A DNA stretch of 64,000 nucleotides from Drechslerella dactyloides (lineage: Eukaryota > Ascomycota > Orbiliomycetes > Orbiliales > Orbiliaceae): the NCBI GenBank assembly GCA_020064725.1, contig JAGTWJ010000008.1:1736001-1800000 (forward strand), given 5' to 3'. Made by a program: the position numbers and the translations under genes. Below the pieces are notes generated by a model, which saw nothing but the letters and a program-made list of their open reading frames with translations, ran no database searches and was not told the DNA's origin. Shown here piece by piece: positions 10,762 through 22,497 of the stretch; within the stretch, counting starts at the first letter, position 1; every line of letters begins with the position of its first letter.

Positions 10762-11913
10762 TCAAGCCTGCAGCCCTGCATGCAGTAAAATATTACCTCC
10801 TCTTTCAGCATCCTTGACGGCACCTCGGATCCCCATAGACAAGATGTGCTCCTTCATTTCGCGAGTCTTCAACATAAGATCTGGTCGTCGAACTAACTCC
10901 CCAGCGATTACGCCAGCTACAGCCGGGGCAGCAAATGATGTGCCGCTGTCAACCAGAACGCCCTTAAATCCACCTGTCAAAAGCCATGTACTAGTAATAT
11001 TACTACCAGGAGCGTGGAGGTCGACACAGCGACCCCAGTCCGAAGATTTGGCTCTTGTATCCGTGATATCTGAATTACCGACGGATATGAGAGACGGGAT
11101 TTCTTGCACAAATGTCGCTGGAAAGTTGTCGCATGCGTCTCCGTTATCGTTTCCGGGTGCAATCGTGATATGTATGCCGGCTTCAGATGCCTTTTGAAGT
11201 GCACTCCTCAGCTCACCTAGGGTCTTGTTGTCGAACCCGGGGAAGCCCGCAGCATGTGAGGCCTCGATTCCTTTCCGGTCGAACCCCCATGACAAGTTCA
11301 TCACCGATCCCCGGAAGTCCTTCTGCTTGCGGCGTTCGTTGTGGTTTGCTAAAACGGCATTTATCCCTATGGTGGAGTTGACAATGTCTTGGTCTCCTCC
11401 GTAATTTATGCCGACACCTAGAATATTCGCATTTTTGGCGACACCATAGCTGCTGGATCCCACGATCCCAGCGACGACAGATCTGAGGTGGTTGTAGAGA
11501 TCAGCATATATACTTTCTATCGTTTCAAAATCCCGAGGAGTGTTGACTTACCCGTGTCCGCTCCCATCCCCCTCTCTAGTCGGGTCGATCCTAAATATCA
11601 TCTTGGCTCTTCCACCGAACTCGGGGTGTTTGAAGTCAACCCCGCTATCGACGATATACACGTCAACCCCAGCGCCTGTAGCAGCTTGGTCATATTCGTA
11701 TGTATAAGCCAATGCGGTGAGATTATTGTCCACGAGTTTAACAGTATCGCGGCTAGATATTCGTTGGAGATTCCAGGGTGCATTTCTTTGTTGAACGCGG
11801 GCCGTAGAATTGGTGATCTTATTGCCTTCTTGAGGCGCAGGAATACCATGAGCAGTCTTCAGGATGGACGTCACGCCTAGGAGTGAAATCAAAAAGCCCT
11901 TGTACGAATCCAT
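10762..11913 (-). CDS. Secreted subtilisin-like serine protease (S8, proteinase K type)
   Basis: Two exons (11552-11913 and 10762-11482) encode 360 residues. The intron has donor GTAAGT and acceptor CTCAG. A signal peptide covers about residues 1-23 (hydrophobic core, then AHG). The mature-type start APWNLQRIS follows at about residue 45. The catalytic triad is visible: Asp in VDSGVD, His in GHG at the exon junction, and Ser in GTSFAAPAVAG. The oxyanion Asn is in APGNDNGDA. Two oddities stand out. Only about 20 residues separate the signal peptide from the mature start, so the usual inhibitor-I9 propeptide of about 80-100 residues is missing. After the catalytic His the usual THVAG is replaced by SVVAG. 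It may be a functional variant that folds differently, or a degenerating copy; the reading frame is intact. Confidence 0.85.
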
Positions 11914-13700
11914 TGCGTCGTCAAGAGACCAACAATTATTCCAGAGAATGAGGGAGAAGACAGAAAAGTTATTTGCAACTCCAATTGACCAGCAGTATCG
12001 GCAGCGTTACTGATGCAGAAAATAAAACTGTAGGATAGGAAATGAATAAAAATGGTTCTAGTACTGGATCATAGAATTGTATTTGGTGATGTGTAGCTAT
12101 CCATTCCATGAAGACTGATATCTTGGTGATATATATAGCCAAATCAGTCGACACGCTCCCATAACTGAAGCCACGGAAATACCATGAGATGAATGTCCCA
12201 AATTTGCGACGCCGCGGCTGTACAGTGCGGCGTCGCGGGTGTATACGCGTACAGGAGGTTTCGAAGACTCCCATTACACTAATATGGCAATCCTCAAAGT
12301 TTGGCAACACCTCATGGAAATTTACAGGGAATGCCAAGTTTCAGACCAGTCTGAAGTCCTGCCTTCACTCTCTTCTCGACCATTGCCTGGTACAGCCTCC
12401 CGAGGCACTGTTCTTAGTCTCCGAGACTACGCTGTTCTACCAGCGGCAGCATCCAAACCGGGTTACATTCCAATCAATCTCGGCTGTTGGGCCGATATCT
12501 ACCGGTCTACAGACGCTACTCTGACGGGAGGAAGGGACGGTACACCGGCCGGTAGCAGCTACCGAGCTTTTACCCTCAACTCTCAACCGCGCCTGAAATA
12601 TCGGCTTTGACTATTGTCCTCAAAATTATTGAGTTTTTTTGTCGCACTTCATGGTCAGGTATCGTTGCCAATACTATACGTATACACAAATCCAGTTTGG
12701 AAGCAACTGCACGCATGCCAAAAATTAGATATCAGCTCATTCTGACTTTGGTCATACGCGTCATCATTTGATTTTTATTTCTCTTGGTCCAGGTATACGC
12801 ACAGTTTAGGGCCTGAAGGGAAGTAGGAAATTATGTGCTGCAGGGGCCTCGATTTTTTTTAAGTCGCCGCGAGCCAAGCAAGCTCCTGGACGACGATCTG
12901 GCATGTTACAAAATAGGCAGGTTTTGCGTCGTCTGCGAAAGTGCGGCACTAAGAGCTCCCATGCCGCATGTTCTTCTATTGTTTGATCTCGAGATCTCTA
13001 TATGCCGCACATTAGTTAACGTTAGAAACTCCCGGATTAACTCACTGACCTGATATTTCCGCTCGAATGCATCAAGTGATACACAATTAACTGAATATTT
13101 TTCGAACCTACTCAAGGGGTCATTCGTCTCCATCAATCTTGCCTGACCCTTGAATGCATTCTCCCACAGATTGGTTGCAATTGTGAATTGGGTCCAGAGA
13201 GGATTAACACATTGGATTGGTTGACTTATTTCGTGATTCGTTTGCCTTTGTCGTACAACACAGCCTTGTCATGCTCTAATCGTTGCATTTGCTGATCTGC
13301 CAAATTACAACAGTGACAACACAACCCGATAGCGTCAGCCGCTCTCATACAACCTGGTAGTCTCGAGGCCAGACTTTCCCGAGACTGACGACCCGGCACG
13401 TCTACACACGCTTACACTCGCTTAAACACGCTCCTTTGTGTATATATATAGCATGGGTAGATAGATGGCAGATAGTATAGCTCACTGTCTGATATGTTAC
13501 GTTTATTAGCACGTCTATAGGGGTCGCTCCGTCCCACTCATATACGCATTACCTCGCTCATAAACGCGGTCTAACAGAAGGGTACAGGATATTTGAGTGT
13601 TGTGCTGTTCGTAACATTAATTATATAACATCTATACCTCCGACTCCATGAAAACATATATATATGTACATATCTAAAAAAATATTATATACTAATTCCA
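11914..13700. other. Intergenic with a GC-rich palindrome
   Basis: This is the promoter side of the protease and the 3' side of the giant secreted gene. The overlapping frames at 12189-12610 lack domains or splice structure. A perfect 10-bp GC-only inverted repeat at 12206-12236 stands out in otherwise AT-rich DNA. A short repetitive run (ACACGCTTACACTCGCTTAA-like) occurs near 13403-13430. Confidence 0.6.
12206..12236. repeat. 10-bp GC-rich inverted repeat
   Basis: GCGACGCCGC (12206-12215) is the exact reverse complement of GCGGCGTCGC (12227-12236), with an 11-base spacer GGCTGTACAGT that is itself partly palindromic (CTGTACAG). It sits about 290 bases upstream of the protease start, which suggests a binding site for a dimeric regulator such as a zinc-cluster factor. 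This is inference only. Confidence 0.7.
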
Positions 13701-16700
13701 TCATGATGATCCCTCAAAGACCATGACAGGAAGGACGTTGAACAGACAAGTATTTCTGCCTTCCTTGTACGTTAGCCAACCCGCCCCATGCTTACACTTT
13801 GCGGAGAACGCGTCCCTGACAGCGTCGAGCGTCTTAAGCATCGTCTTGCCGTCCATGATACACGGCTGGTGTGTGGGCGGCTTAGGATTCGGCGTATCTT
13901 TACCACCGAGCTTCGGATCCGGCCGCCAAGCTGAAAGGAACACGCAACAAGTTGCGAAACACTCCCCGGTCTCGGAAATACCCATCGAAGCCGGGTTAAA
14001 ATCCATGTATTGCGAGCCTGACATGCTTTCGAACACCCCCCTGATGTTTTTACAATTCTTGTCGTACTCTTTGAAGTCGTGTGTACCGACATCCGCCGCC
14101 GTGCCGTCGAAGCAGGTAATATCACCCTCTGGTGCGGGTGTGGGTTTCCCCGGTTGCTTGGGCATCTGCGGTTTTCCGTCGACGATGGGGAGGTTAGGTT
14201 CCCCGGGCTTGAAGTCCGGTAAAGGCGGTGAGACAGGTCGGGGGTGGGTGCCGGGTGGCGGCAATATCCCCTGTGAAGCGTCCCACTGCGAAGGGGGCTT
14301 CCAGTCGTCGGAATCATCCTCACCCTCGAATCCAAAGCTACACTTGCTGTCGTCATCATCCCGCTCCTCGCCCTCGTCCTTGTCGTTTTTGGGATGGTCA
14401 GGGTCGGAACCTGAACTTGGACCCGAGCCCGTGCTGGGGTCGGGGTTAGGGTGGCCCTGAGGATCAGGAACGATATCAGTGATAGGATCATTATCAGAAC
14501 CGGAACCCGGCTGGAATCCGTCGTCGCTGTCGGTTGCGGAACCGCTACCTCCGAACAAGCCACCTGGACCACTGCCGATTCCGCCGATTCCACCGATCCC
14601 GCCAATGCCGCCAACCCCCGGAAAACTACCCCCTGGGAAATCGCCCCCAGATGGGTATTGCGTGGGCTGAGGAGGGGGATTCGTCGAAACGATGGGGTAC
14701 CCGTTCGTGACCGTAAAATCAAACCCCCCTCCGGGGGGCCAGTTGCACAAATTGCAAGGTTCAGGGTTGTCCGTAGGGGCAGGTAGCGGAAAGGTCAACG
14801 GGGCCGGTGTGACGACGTGGAGGGCTCCATCGTTACCCGTGACCGTTACTGGTGGTACACCGTACAGCGGCGTCATCTCCGGGTGTATCGTCGCAACGCC
14901 GGCCTGGCCGGAGCCACCGGTAACGGTCTCCGGTGTGAACGAGAAGGTGAAACCTGTCATGGCCGGCGGGGCGACGGTAACAATCTGCGTTCCGCCGATG
15001 GTGACGACGAAAGCGGGCGGCGTGACAACTTCGTCCGCCAATGTGATAGGTGCGGGTTGTATGACGCAAGGCATGATGCACGAGACGGGGGGGTGCTGCA
15101 TGTCCCACGCCCAGGGCGGAATGTTGATGGTACTGCCAGGTGTCGAATCGGGGTCTCTGACCAACCCGTCGCTTCCAATCACACCGCCCGAGGTACCATT
15201 GTCGGGTTTCCCCGGTGAAATACCGGAATTGAGCCCGTTCCGAACCCATCCGAGTAACGTCGAAACAAAAGTATTTTTAAACTGACCGCTCTTCAACTTC
15301 GGCCCGCTCCAGGGCGAGACAATATATTCAACTCCCTTCGTCATGATGTTGTAAATCCAGACGTTGTTGGACCGCAAGACGTGAATCATGTGCTGCTGAC
15401 ACTTCTCGTCCGGTTCAGTTTTCAAGCACGCCTGATCATACTCGTTGAACCACGAGTAGAGCCCGGCTCCGAAGACGAAAACATCAGTCGAGCGCACGAT
15501 GCGGAGGCCCCAAGAGAACGCGCAGGTTTTTGCGTCTTTGGAGACGCTGCAACGTTTGAAGCTTGGATCTCCCGGGAAGGTATTAAAACCAGCAATGAAT
15601 GGTCCTGGAGCGGCCGGGACACCCTGATAGTATGGGCTTTCGGTTTGGATCATGCCCATGAAAACGTTCTTTGCACCGATCAGTTGGTATTGATACAGAA
15701 CATCTGCATTTGGGAAGCTGTTAGCCATTGGATGATTTTTTTAATCTTTTTTTTGGATTGGAGCGGTGATCCGACTTACTATGTTCAGATGCTGTGCCGT
15801 ATAGCCACGTTGGCTCCATGCTCTCTATCAGGACACCGCGGGCTACATAAACGTCAATCTGGTCCTGACTTATGATGTCTAGATCGTGATCCGCCGTCCA
15901 GACCCAAACATTCTCTAGGTAGGCTGATGATTTCGACGTAAGGTGCAGCAAAAGCGATGCCGCCATGCAATCCTCCTTGACGCTGCCCGTCAGTTTCGGG
16001 CAGTCCTTGGACGTGAGCGAGGATCCTTTTGCGCCACCGACGCGAAAGTGGCAATCCCACATTGCAGCTGTACCTTGCTCGTCGGCGCGCACGTTCCATT
16101 CCGCGAGAACGGCGCCGGCTGTGCCGCCACGAGTCGTGAATAGCAGATCTTGCATCTCGATCGACCCGACGTCCCCTTTCTTCCCTATCTGGACTGCCAC
16201 GCGCGGTTTCGAGGCGTCGCTGAAGTTGGGACCCGAGGCCATGATCTGGGACCACGCTTCGCCCACCACGCGGGATCCCACGGGAACCAGAACGGTGTCA
16301 GTGATAATGTATACACCCGCCGGAAGATAACAGATCATCGAGCTAGCAGCGCACGCTTTGAAGGCGTCATTGAGCGCCGCTGTATCGTCGGTTTCACCGT
16401 CGCCCTTGGCGGAGCCCGACGCGACGACGTTGTAGAAGGAGTCTGCGCCGAGGTCCTCGTACTGCGGTTTCTTGCGCTCGTAGAATCCACCGAGCGGCCC
16501 ACCAAGCAGGCGGTTATCCACCAGCTGGCGTGCAGGTAATGGACCTCCACTTAGGAACTCTCCCCGAGCATTTTCGTTGTTCACGAGAGGTCCGTATCCC
16601 CACGAGGCAACCTTACCGGGAGAGCCGAGTAATGTGCTCCCGCCATCCACGGCTACAGCCTTCGCAGAGTCCTTGAAGTCCACGTTATCCAAGTGGATCG

Positions 16701-19328
16701 TTGTAGCACCTGGCGTTACTTTACCAACCGTCTGCCACGAAGGAACTAAAATCGCGGTTTCAGTACCGAAGAACTGCGAGTCGACGACCTCTACCGAGCC
16801 AGTGTTGTACACGCCTGGCTCGGGAACGATGCTGATGCCAACCTTGCAGTTGAACGTCTGGACGTTCTTCCACGTCCATCCCCAGTTCCAGTGTACTTTG
16901 ATAGCAGTGTCCACGTTTACGAAAACCAAACCGCGGGTCGTGAACTGCTGGTTCCCGACGTACATGCCGTATTTACCGCCGTTGAATGTGAGATCGCTCA
17001 TAAAACCGCTGTTCAAAGTTGAAAATCATCGTAAGCACTTCATATCGTTACTCGAAAGGATTTTTTGATGGATTTTAAGCTTACCCAGAGCCGTTCTCCA
17101 TGAATATGCCTTGGTGTCTCGTTCCTTCACCAGGAGGCGGCATCAAGAATTGAATGTTCTGCAAACTGGTAGCCTGCGCGACCTGCCAGTGAATTCCCGC
17201 AGGGTAGGCATCTCCGGGGACGTCTCTGATGTCGATGATGAAGTTGCGGATCTGGCGGTAAAAGTTATTCTGGTTGATGTACCACTCCGCGCCGGCGGCT
17301 CCCTCTATATATACATCCGATGAGAGTACGCCAAGACCGACGAAGTTACCACTTGCTTTGATGATCGGTAAGGAAGTTGGCTATCGGGGACTTGAATTAG
17401 TCAATTCGCCATTGAAAGCGAAAGTCCTCAAGAGGAGGGGCATAAGAATCATGATTCTAAATCCTTAGGTAATAAAATCAAAATGGAAAAAGAGGAGACT
17501 TACATCGCCGACGAATTGCGTGTAATAGTATTGGATAATAGAGGAGCTGACGATGTATGTTCCCGCGGGAAAATAGATGACTGCCCCCTTCACGGTGCTG
17601 CGACGATCAAAATCAAATATCAGTCTCTTTGCCTGTCATGATAACGATACCCGGGTTTTTTTCTTTTACCTCGATCCGCAGTTCGCTCCGCATCTATCAC
17701 CGTCCGATATGGCTTTATTGATGGCTTCGGTATCGTCCGTCGTTCCGTCTCCGACGGCGCCGTAATCTTTCACATTCCGGAAGACCTTTGGTTGAAACCA
17801 AGTTAGCGTTTTTGCCAGCTTTAAGAAAATATTAGGATAAAAGAGTAAATACCTTGTAGCTACTATCACCGCTAAAAGGCATCTTCGCATGTGAATGGTC
17901 GATGTTCTCCATCCAGAAAGAGGAGCTTGCTCTTTTTTGGTGCGACACTGTATGGTTACCCGATTCTTTGCCGAGTTCCAGATTTGTAACAAGGGCCGCG
18001 AGCTTGACAATGGAATCGTCGACTTTGGTGCTGAGAGCTACGCCATCGCGACGGGTAATATTTTTGAGCATTGGATGAAAATCCGGTGCCATCTTGTTGA
18101 GGCGAGGGTTCTCCTGTATCTTCCGGTTCCTCTCACCGTACTTCTTCTGGGCATCCGCGATCCGTCGTTTGGCTTGTTCAATGCTCATTCCGGCTGGTAG
18201 TTGAGTGGACTGAGGCTCTACAATTGAGGCTGTGGGTGGCGCGGATGAGCTTGAGGTAGGTGCCGCCGAAGAGGGCTCTCGGGCTTCCGTATTGACGGAG
18301 GTCGAGCTCGAGGTGTGATTCTCCGAGGCACGCGTGCGCGACGGCTCAGGAACTTCTAGTAAATTCAACTCACCAAAGCTGACTGCCCGCTTCTTGTGGT
18401 CGACAATAACGGTGACACCGCCCAACTGCACCCAAGCTTTAGCCACATCCGTACCCTCCGGGTAGGCCGGCCCAGAAACCGTTGTGAAGACGAATTTACC
18501 GTACTCCACGTTCGGACCATAGAGATGCTCGACCGCATCGTGCAGATGCCCGTGAGCCACCGCCTGCCAGTTCTGCTCGGAACGGTCGCCTTGATCGAGC
18601 AGGTGAGTGTACTCGCCCAATGGCAGATTCTTGATCGCTTTCGCCAGACCACACCTCCAGTCCTGCGGGGCGCAGTACACGTTTCCTGGCGTGCTCTCAT
18701 CGATGCCGCTTCCGCCTTCGACCCAGGTGGCAGGGGGGAACTCGTCACACGAATATATCAGGCCGGAACCCTGGGTGTTCAGCACCACACCGTTCGCATC
18801 GGTGAGATATTGCGCGTCAAGAACTTTAGTGTTCTTGTACACGTTGACGGGGTAGTTGCGCTTCGCAAGCGAATTGATCAGCGGTTGGTCGGGTTCCGGG
18901 CAAATGTGTTTTTTCCACTTGCTCGCTTTGCACATGGTATCACGCCGTTTTACCGCATGCTTGTGGTGGAGGTCGTACGTAAACTCGCCGGGCAGCGCGA
19001 CCAGGCCCGACTTTACCACCCAGTGTTTGACGTTCTTGCAGATGGAGCGCATCTCGTTGCAATTGTAGACGAGCGTTGGCATGGCCGCCTTGGCAGTGGT
19101 TCCGACGGTCTTGGTGATGAGATTGCCATTGCTGTCCTTGGTGTTGTTCAGGACGTATGCAGCGTGTGTGATTACGGCGCCGTTAGGTAGGACCTCTGTA
19201 ACCTGGAAGGTGTCTTGGTAGTACTGCGCGTTCGAAGCGGACAGGAGAAGGGAGATGATGAACGAGAGAAAGAGGAAGAAGCGGTGATCAGCCACAGCCG
19301 CGCCGTAACCGGCGGAGCGACGATGCAT
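13701..19328 (-). CDS. Giant secreted protein: NucA/NucB-like region + GH55 beta-1,3-glucanase + Cys-rich C-terminus
   Basis: Six exons (17853-19328, 17670-17785, 17504-17597, 17085-17380, 15780-17008, 13701-15703) encode 1737 residues. All junctions keep frame and have GT/AG ends. A signal peptide spans about 1-34. Residues about 80-230 resemble DNase NucA/NucB: YNC near 88, CDEFPPATWVEGG at 194-206, then a further Cys pair. A Ser/Thr-rich linker leads to GH55. The first half starts FWMENIDHS then DYGAVGDGTTDDT near 499; the second contains AKGDGETDDT, FVGEAW-like strands and TWLYGTASEH. GH55 enzymes are secreted exo/endo-beta-1,3-glucanases with two beta-helix halves. After about residue 1235 comes a Gly/Pro/Asp-rich linker with GGIGG repeats, then a Cys-rich domain (about 1600-1737). 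The ATG at 19328 is the first in frame. The GH55 call is strong; the NucA/NucB call is pattern-based and moderate. Confidence 0.85.
14571..14650 (-). repeat. In-frame Gly-Gly-Ile repeat of the giant protein
   Basis: A run of short degenerate CCGCC(G/A)AT(T/C/G)-type units on the plus strand encodes GGIGGIGGIGGIG in the linker before the Cys-rich C-terminus of the minus-strand giant gene. It is a flexible low-complexity spacer and probably length-variable between strains. Confidence 0.7.
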
Positions 19329-20432
19329 ATCCCGCAAGTCTTGTCTACAATAAGTACTCAGAGAGACCTAGTTGAAGTATTGCTAATGCAACGACGATTT
19401 TTGAGGGTTACGCAAGCTAATGAACCGTACCATGGTACCATGCCAGCGGTCTCACGACTATATTTATATGTTTCTTTTGCACTGATGATTGAACCGCCTC
19501 AGTATTGTATGTCAAATCTCATATCAGAGCACACGTGCGACAACATATTATCGTCGGGTAGACCGATGTCTGGTGAGATTGGCTCGTCGGAGAAAAGAAG
19601 GAGGTTCCATACGGAACTTTGACGTTGTAAGGATTCAATCTGCGATATACTTGCCTCTCGGACGTTGCCATATTTTCCGCCACTGCGACTTTGCAAGCCA
19701 AAAAAACATAACATAAAATAAAAGCCAAAAAAGGGAAGTGGTACTGGACTACTCGTCAGCTTCAAGAGCTGAGGATCAAAGGACCGAATGATATTGTTCA
19801 AGCTTTCTTCAAAAAAGTTTGGAGCTGCCAGATCGGTCCAAGGGGATAATCTTAAATCTACATGGAAGGAGACAGGGGAAAGGAAAATATAAAGACCTGC
19901 AGAGTACTCTTTAAGCCCCTGGCAAGTCCCTTGTAAATAAAACCCATGAATGATTTGATAAGACCTTATGATCCTTGTAGTTGCTCCCTTCTAGAACAGT
20001 CCAAACAGTTCAGAGATGAGAAGCTCATATGATCATATCTAACGTATGTTCGAAGGGCTGAAGAAAGTCGAAATGCGGTTCCACAAAATCCGCATCGGAA
20101 TACCCGAGTTTGGAAGATCGTCGTCTACCATGTGGTAGAATATGACACCATGCGTTGCTGATATCTCTTTCCTTTTTTTTTTCTGGCACGCTGATATTCT
20201 GGGAAATTATGCCCCGAGACCAGGAAGTTATGATCCCATGCTTGGAGCCGATTCCCCCCCCATAACAGAGAACTTTTTCCCATCGTTTTTCTTGTTGAGC
20301 AAAGTTTTGATCGCTTCTTCAACGTATGCCGAATTTCAGTCATTTGTGTTCAGCCCCCAAACTCCTCGCCATTTCGACGATAGAGGTACCTCCCACCTTT
20401 TCCAAACCCAAAGCAGCGGCCGGGCAAGAAAA
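19329..20432. promoter_or_regulatory. Shared divergent intergenic region of the giant protein and the small Cys-rich protein
   Basis: A 1.1-kb interval separates two divergent start codons. No gene is supported inside it. It contains the palindrome GTACCATGGTAC near 19427 and a polyT/polyC stretch near 20167-20262. The arrangement would allow co-regulation of the two secreted proteins; no factor site is assigned. Confidence 0.5.
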
Positions 20433-21039
20433 ATGAGAAAGAACATCATCAACGTCGCGGTATTCGCTCTCTGCCTCTTTGAGTCACCGGTAAGTTTTAT
20501 TTATTTTTTTTTATTTTTTTCTGTGGGCTTAGAGTGTACTTCGTGATTGAGGAACGGCTTTGGATCGCGGTTATGCTCGTTTGAACATCAATAAAAAGCA
20601 CGGCTAACCAATCAATTTCTCACAGGTTTGCGCGAGTTCAGGCTACATCATCGAATGCAATCCGCAGTTCTTCTACCCCAAAAAGAAAATCAACCGCGCC
20701 CTCGAGTATTTCAGCGAGCAGTCCTCGGCCGGTGTTACGGCGGACAACCCTAAAGACTGCCGAGGCTATGAGTGTGGTATGTGGGAGACGTACTGCACGA
20801 CGGCGTACTGCAAGGAGGCCTTGGAGTTGCGCATGTGCGCCTGGGGCAGGCCGATAACTCTTCCATGGCGGGACGTCGGGGGCGCGCTCGAGGCGGTCAT
20901 GTCCCACTGCAACTACAAGGCGGGTAGCGCGTGGAGTACGAAGGGATATTATTTTACGATTCAGGATAACAATGGCAGGGAGTGCGGAGGTGATCCGACG
21001 CCTCTTATCGACCCTGTTGATCCCAATACCCAAGAATGA
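20433..21039 (+). CDS. Small secreted cysteine-rich protein
   Basis: Two exons (20433-20489 and 20626-21039; donor GTAAGT, branch GCTAACC, acceptor CACAG) encode 156 residues. A signal peptide of about 22-23 residues (MRKNIINVAVFALCLF..., then VCA) is formed only after splicing. The mature part has eight or more cysteines, in CRGYEC, YCTTAYC, MCAWGRP, SHCNYKAG and GREC. The order C..C, AWGRP, ALEAV, C, AG.AW.T parallels the C-terminal domain of the divergent giant protein (C..CC, AWRP, TLDAV, C, GAGW.T). I infer a stand-alone relative of that domain. No family name is recognised. It could be an apoplastic effector, an adhesion module or a partner of the giant enzyme. Confidence 0.8.
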
Positions 21040-22497
21040 GAAAGGACGACCCGAATATCAGAGTTTGAAATAGTTATAACATTAGTTAAAGTGCATTAGA
21101 CAAGAGCAAGTCTTAATATATTGGAGTTATATTCGCCGTTTAAAGTATAGCAGTCTGGCTCGCGAGACAAGGAAGTAGAGGTACTTCTAAAAAGAATGAA
21201 AAGAGATTAAAAAAAAAAAAAAGTAAGAACCCCAAAGCTATATCTCGTCGATATGGACGACACCATGCAACTTCGAAAGATTCCTTAGGCCCGAACTTAA
21301 CAAGTCGTCTTTGATGTTTCTTGACCATTGATTAATGCATTCCCGAATTACTACTATGAGCTCTAACTCCATAGACATGAAAAGGACAGGGAAGCGACAT
21401 GCTGATCTTCTGAGATTACTCCTATGATTTCGTGTGTCCCTTGCGGACGTATCTCCCATCTCCCTATGTCTCATATGGCTAAACTGACCGATTCTGTTGA
21501 AGACGCGTTGTAGAAGGTGAAAAATGAGAAAGTTTTGTATGAGTAGGTCTTTTTTGAATAGCCTTCTTTCTTGGTGAGGGATTTGTTACGGTTTGCACCT
21601 CTATCTCCAATGCATATACGCCACAGTGGAAAAGAGGAAACCTCGCAGAATGCGGTAGGTGCTTTAGATTGTGTAACTCACGATCTCAGCCGCATCTGCC
21701 AACGGAACGTTACCTACGCTGCGTAAGCTGTGCACGATGAAGCTTTGCAGGTGGCGTCGATGCACTTACCAATTCTACAGGTTTCGCTTTTCTTCCAGAG
21801 CTTCCATTTTCACTATTCTATATTACCGGCAGTCGCCGAGGGCGAAGTTTCGTTTAGGAAATCTGACGTGACAACTCAAAAAGAAGAAAAAATAAGCACG
21901 ACGACGGAAAAGAAAACTGTGCCTATCGCTGCGATACCTATGAAAGGCTTTGTTACAAGGATAGAGGAAATTGCGAGCAAATAGTCAAAAGAAAAAATCT
22001 TTGTTAATAATTCGATGGTCTGACATGAAGAATAATTCTGGGGTGGTGGTGAGGTAGGCGGCGACGCCAAGGAAACCTTACCACGACTTGATGTTACTTC
22101 CGCCAAGAAGAGCCTATACTTCATCCCGACGCTTGTTTTTGAGAATACTTGTGTTTAAGTTCCCTGCTAGGCCCCCGGCCAAGTCTGGCCCCACGAGACT
22201 GGTCTGGCCCTATAGGGTAGTAGTTTAAGAATACTACTTTACACATGGTCTCGGGTCCAGCCGCCGCTTTACACATGCACACAGACACACACTAAGGTAA
22301 AGTACAAAAGAATCACGATATAAAAACTACTAGGTTCGTCGCTTTGCATCTAAAGCATACTACTCTCATCATCATCTTGCAGCATCTTTCTTCTCACCGC
22401 TCTCGAAGCTCAAGGTTCTGTCAAAACAACAACCTTCTGACACAAAAAAGACGTCTCCCTTCTTCCCCTCTACACCTTACAAAAACCCATTACGAAA
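21040..22497. other. Intergenic between two small secreted-protein genes
   Basis: No gene is supported. Frames at 21730-21984 (+) and 21876-22124 (-) overlap and lack splice or domain evidence. The right end is the promoter of the crystallin-like gene, with a TATAAAAA box at 22319-22326 and a CT/AC-rich leader. Confidence 0.6.
22319..22326 (+). promoter_or_regulatory. TATA box of the crystallin-like secreted gene
   Basis: TATAAAAA lies about 170 bases upstream of the ATG at 22498. A pyrimidine- and CA-rich leader follows, typical of strongly expressed fungal genes for small secreted proteins. Confidence 0.5.

Noticed and set aside
12189..12610. Frames of 111 and 123 codons upstream of the protease
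   Set aside because: They overlap in different phases; the longer one begins at GTG, and composition is non-coding.
13723..15285. Plus-strand frames of up to 245 codons opposite the giant secreted gene
   Set aside because: Shadows of the Gly/Pro-rich coding sequence on the minus strand; no independent signals.
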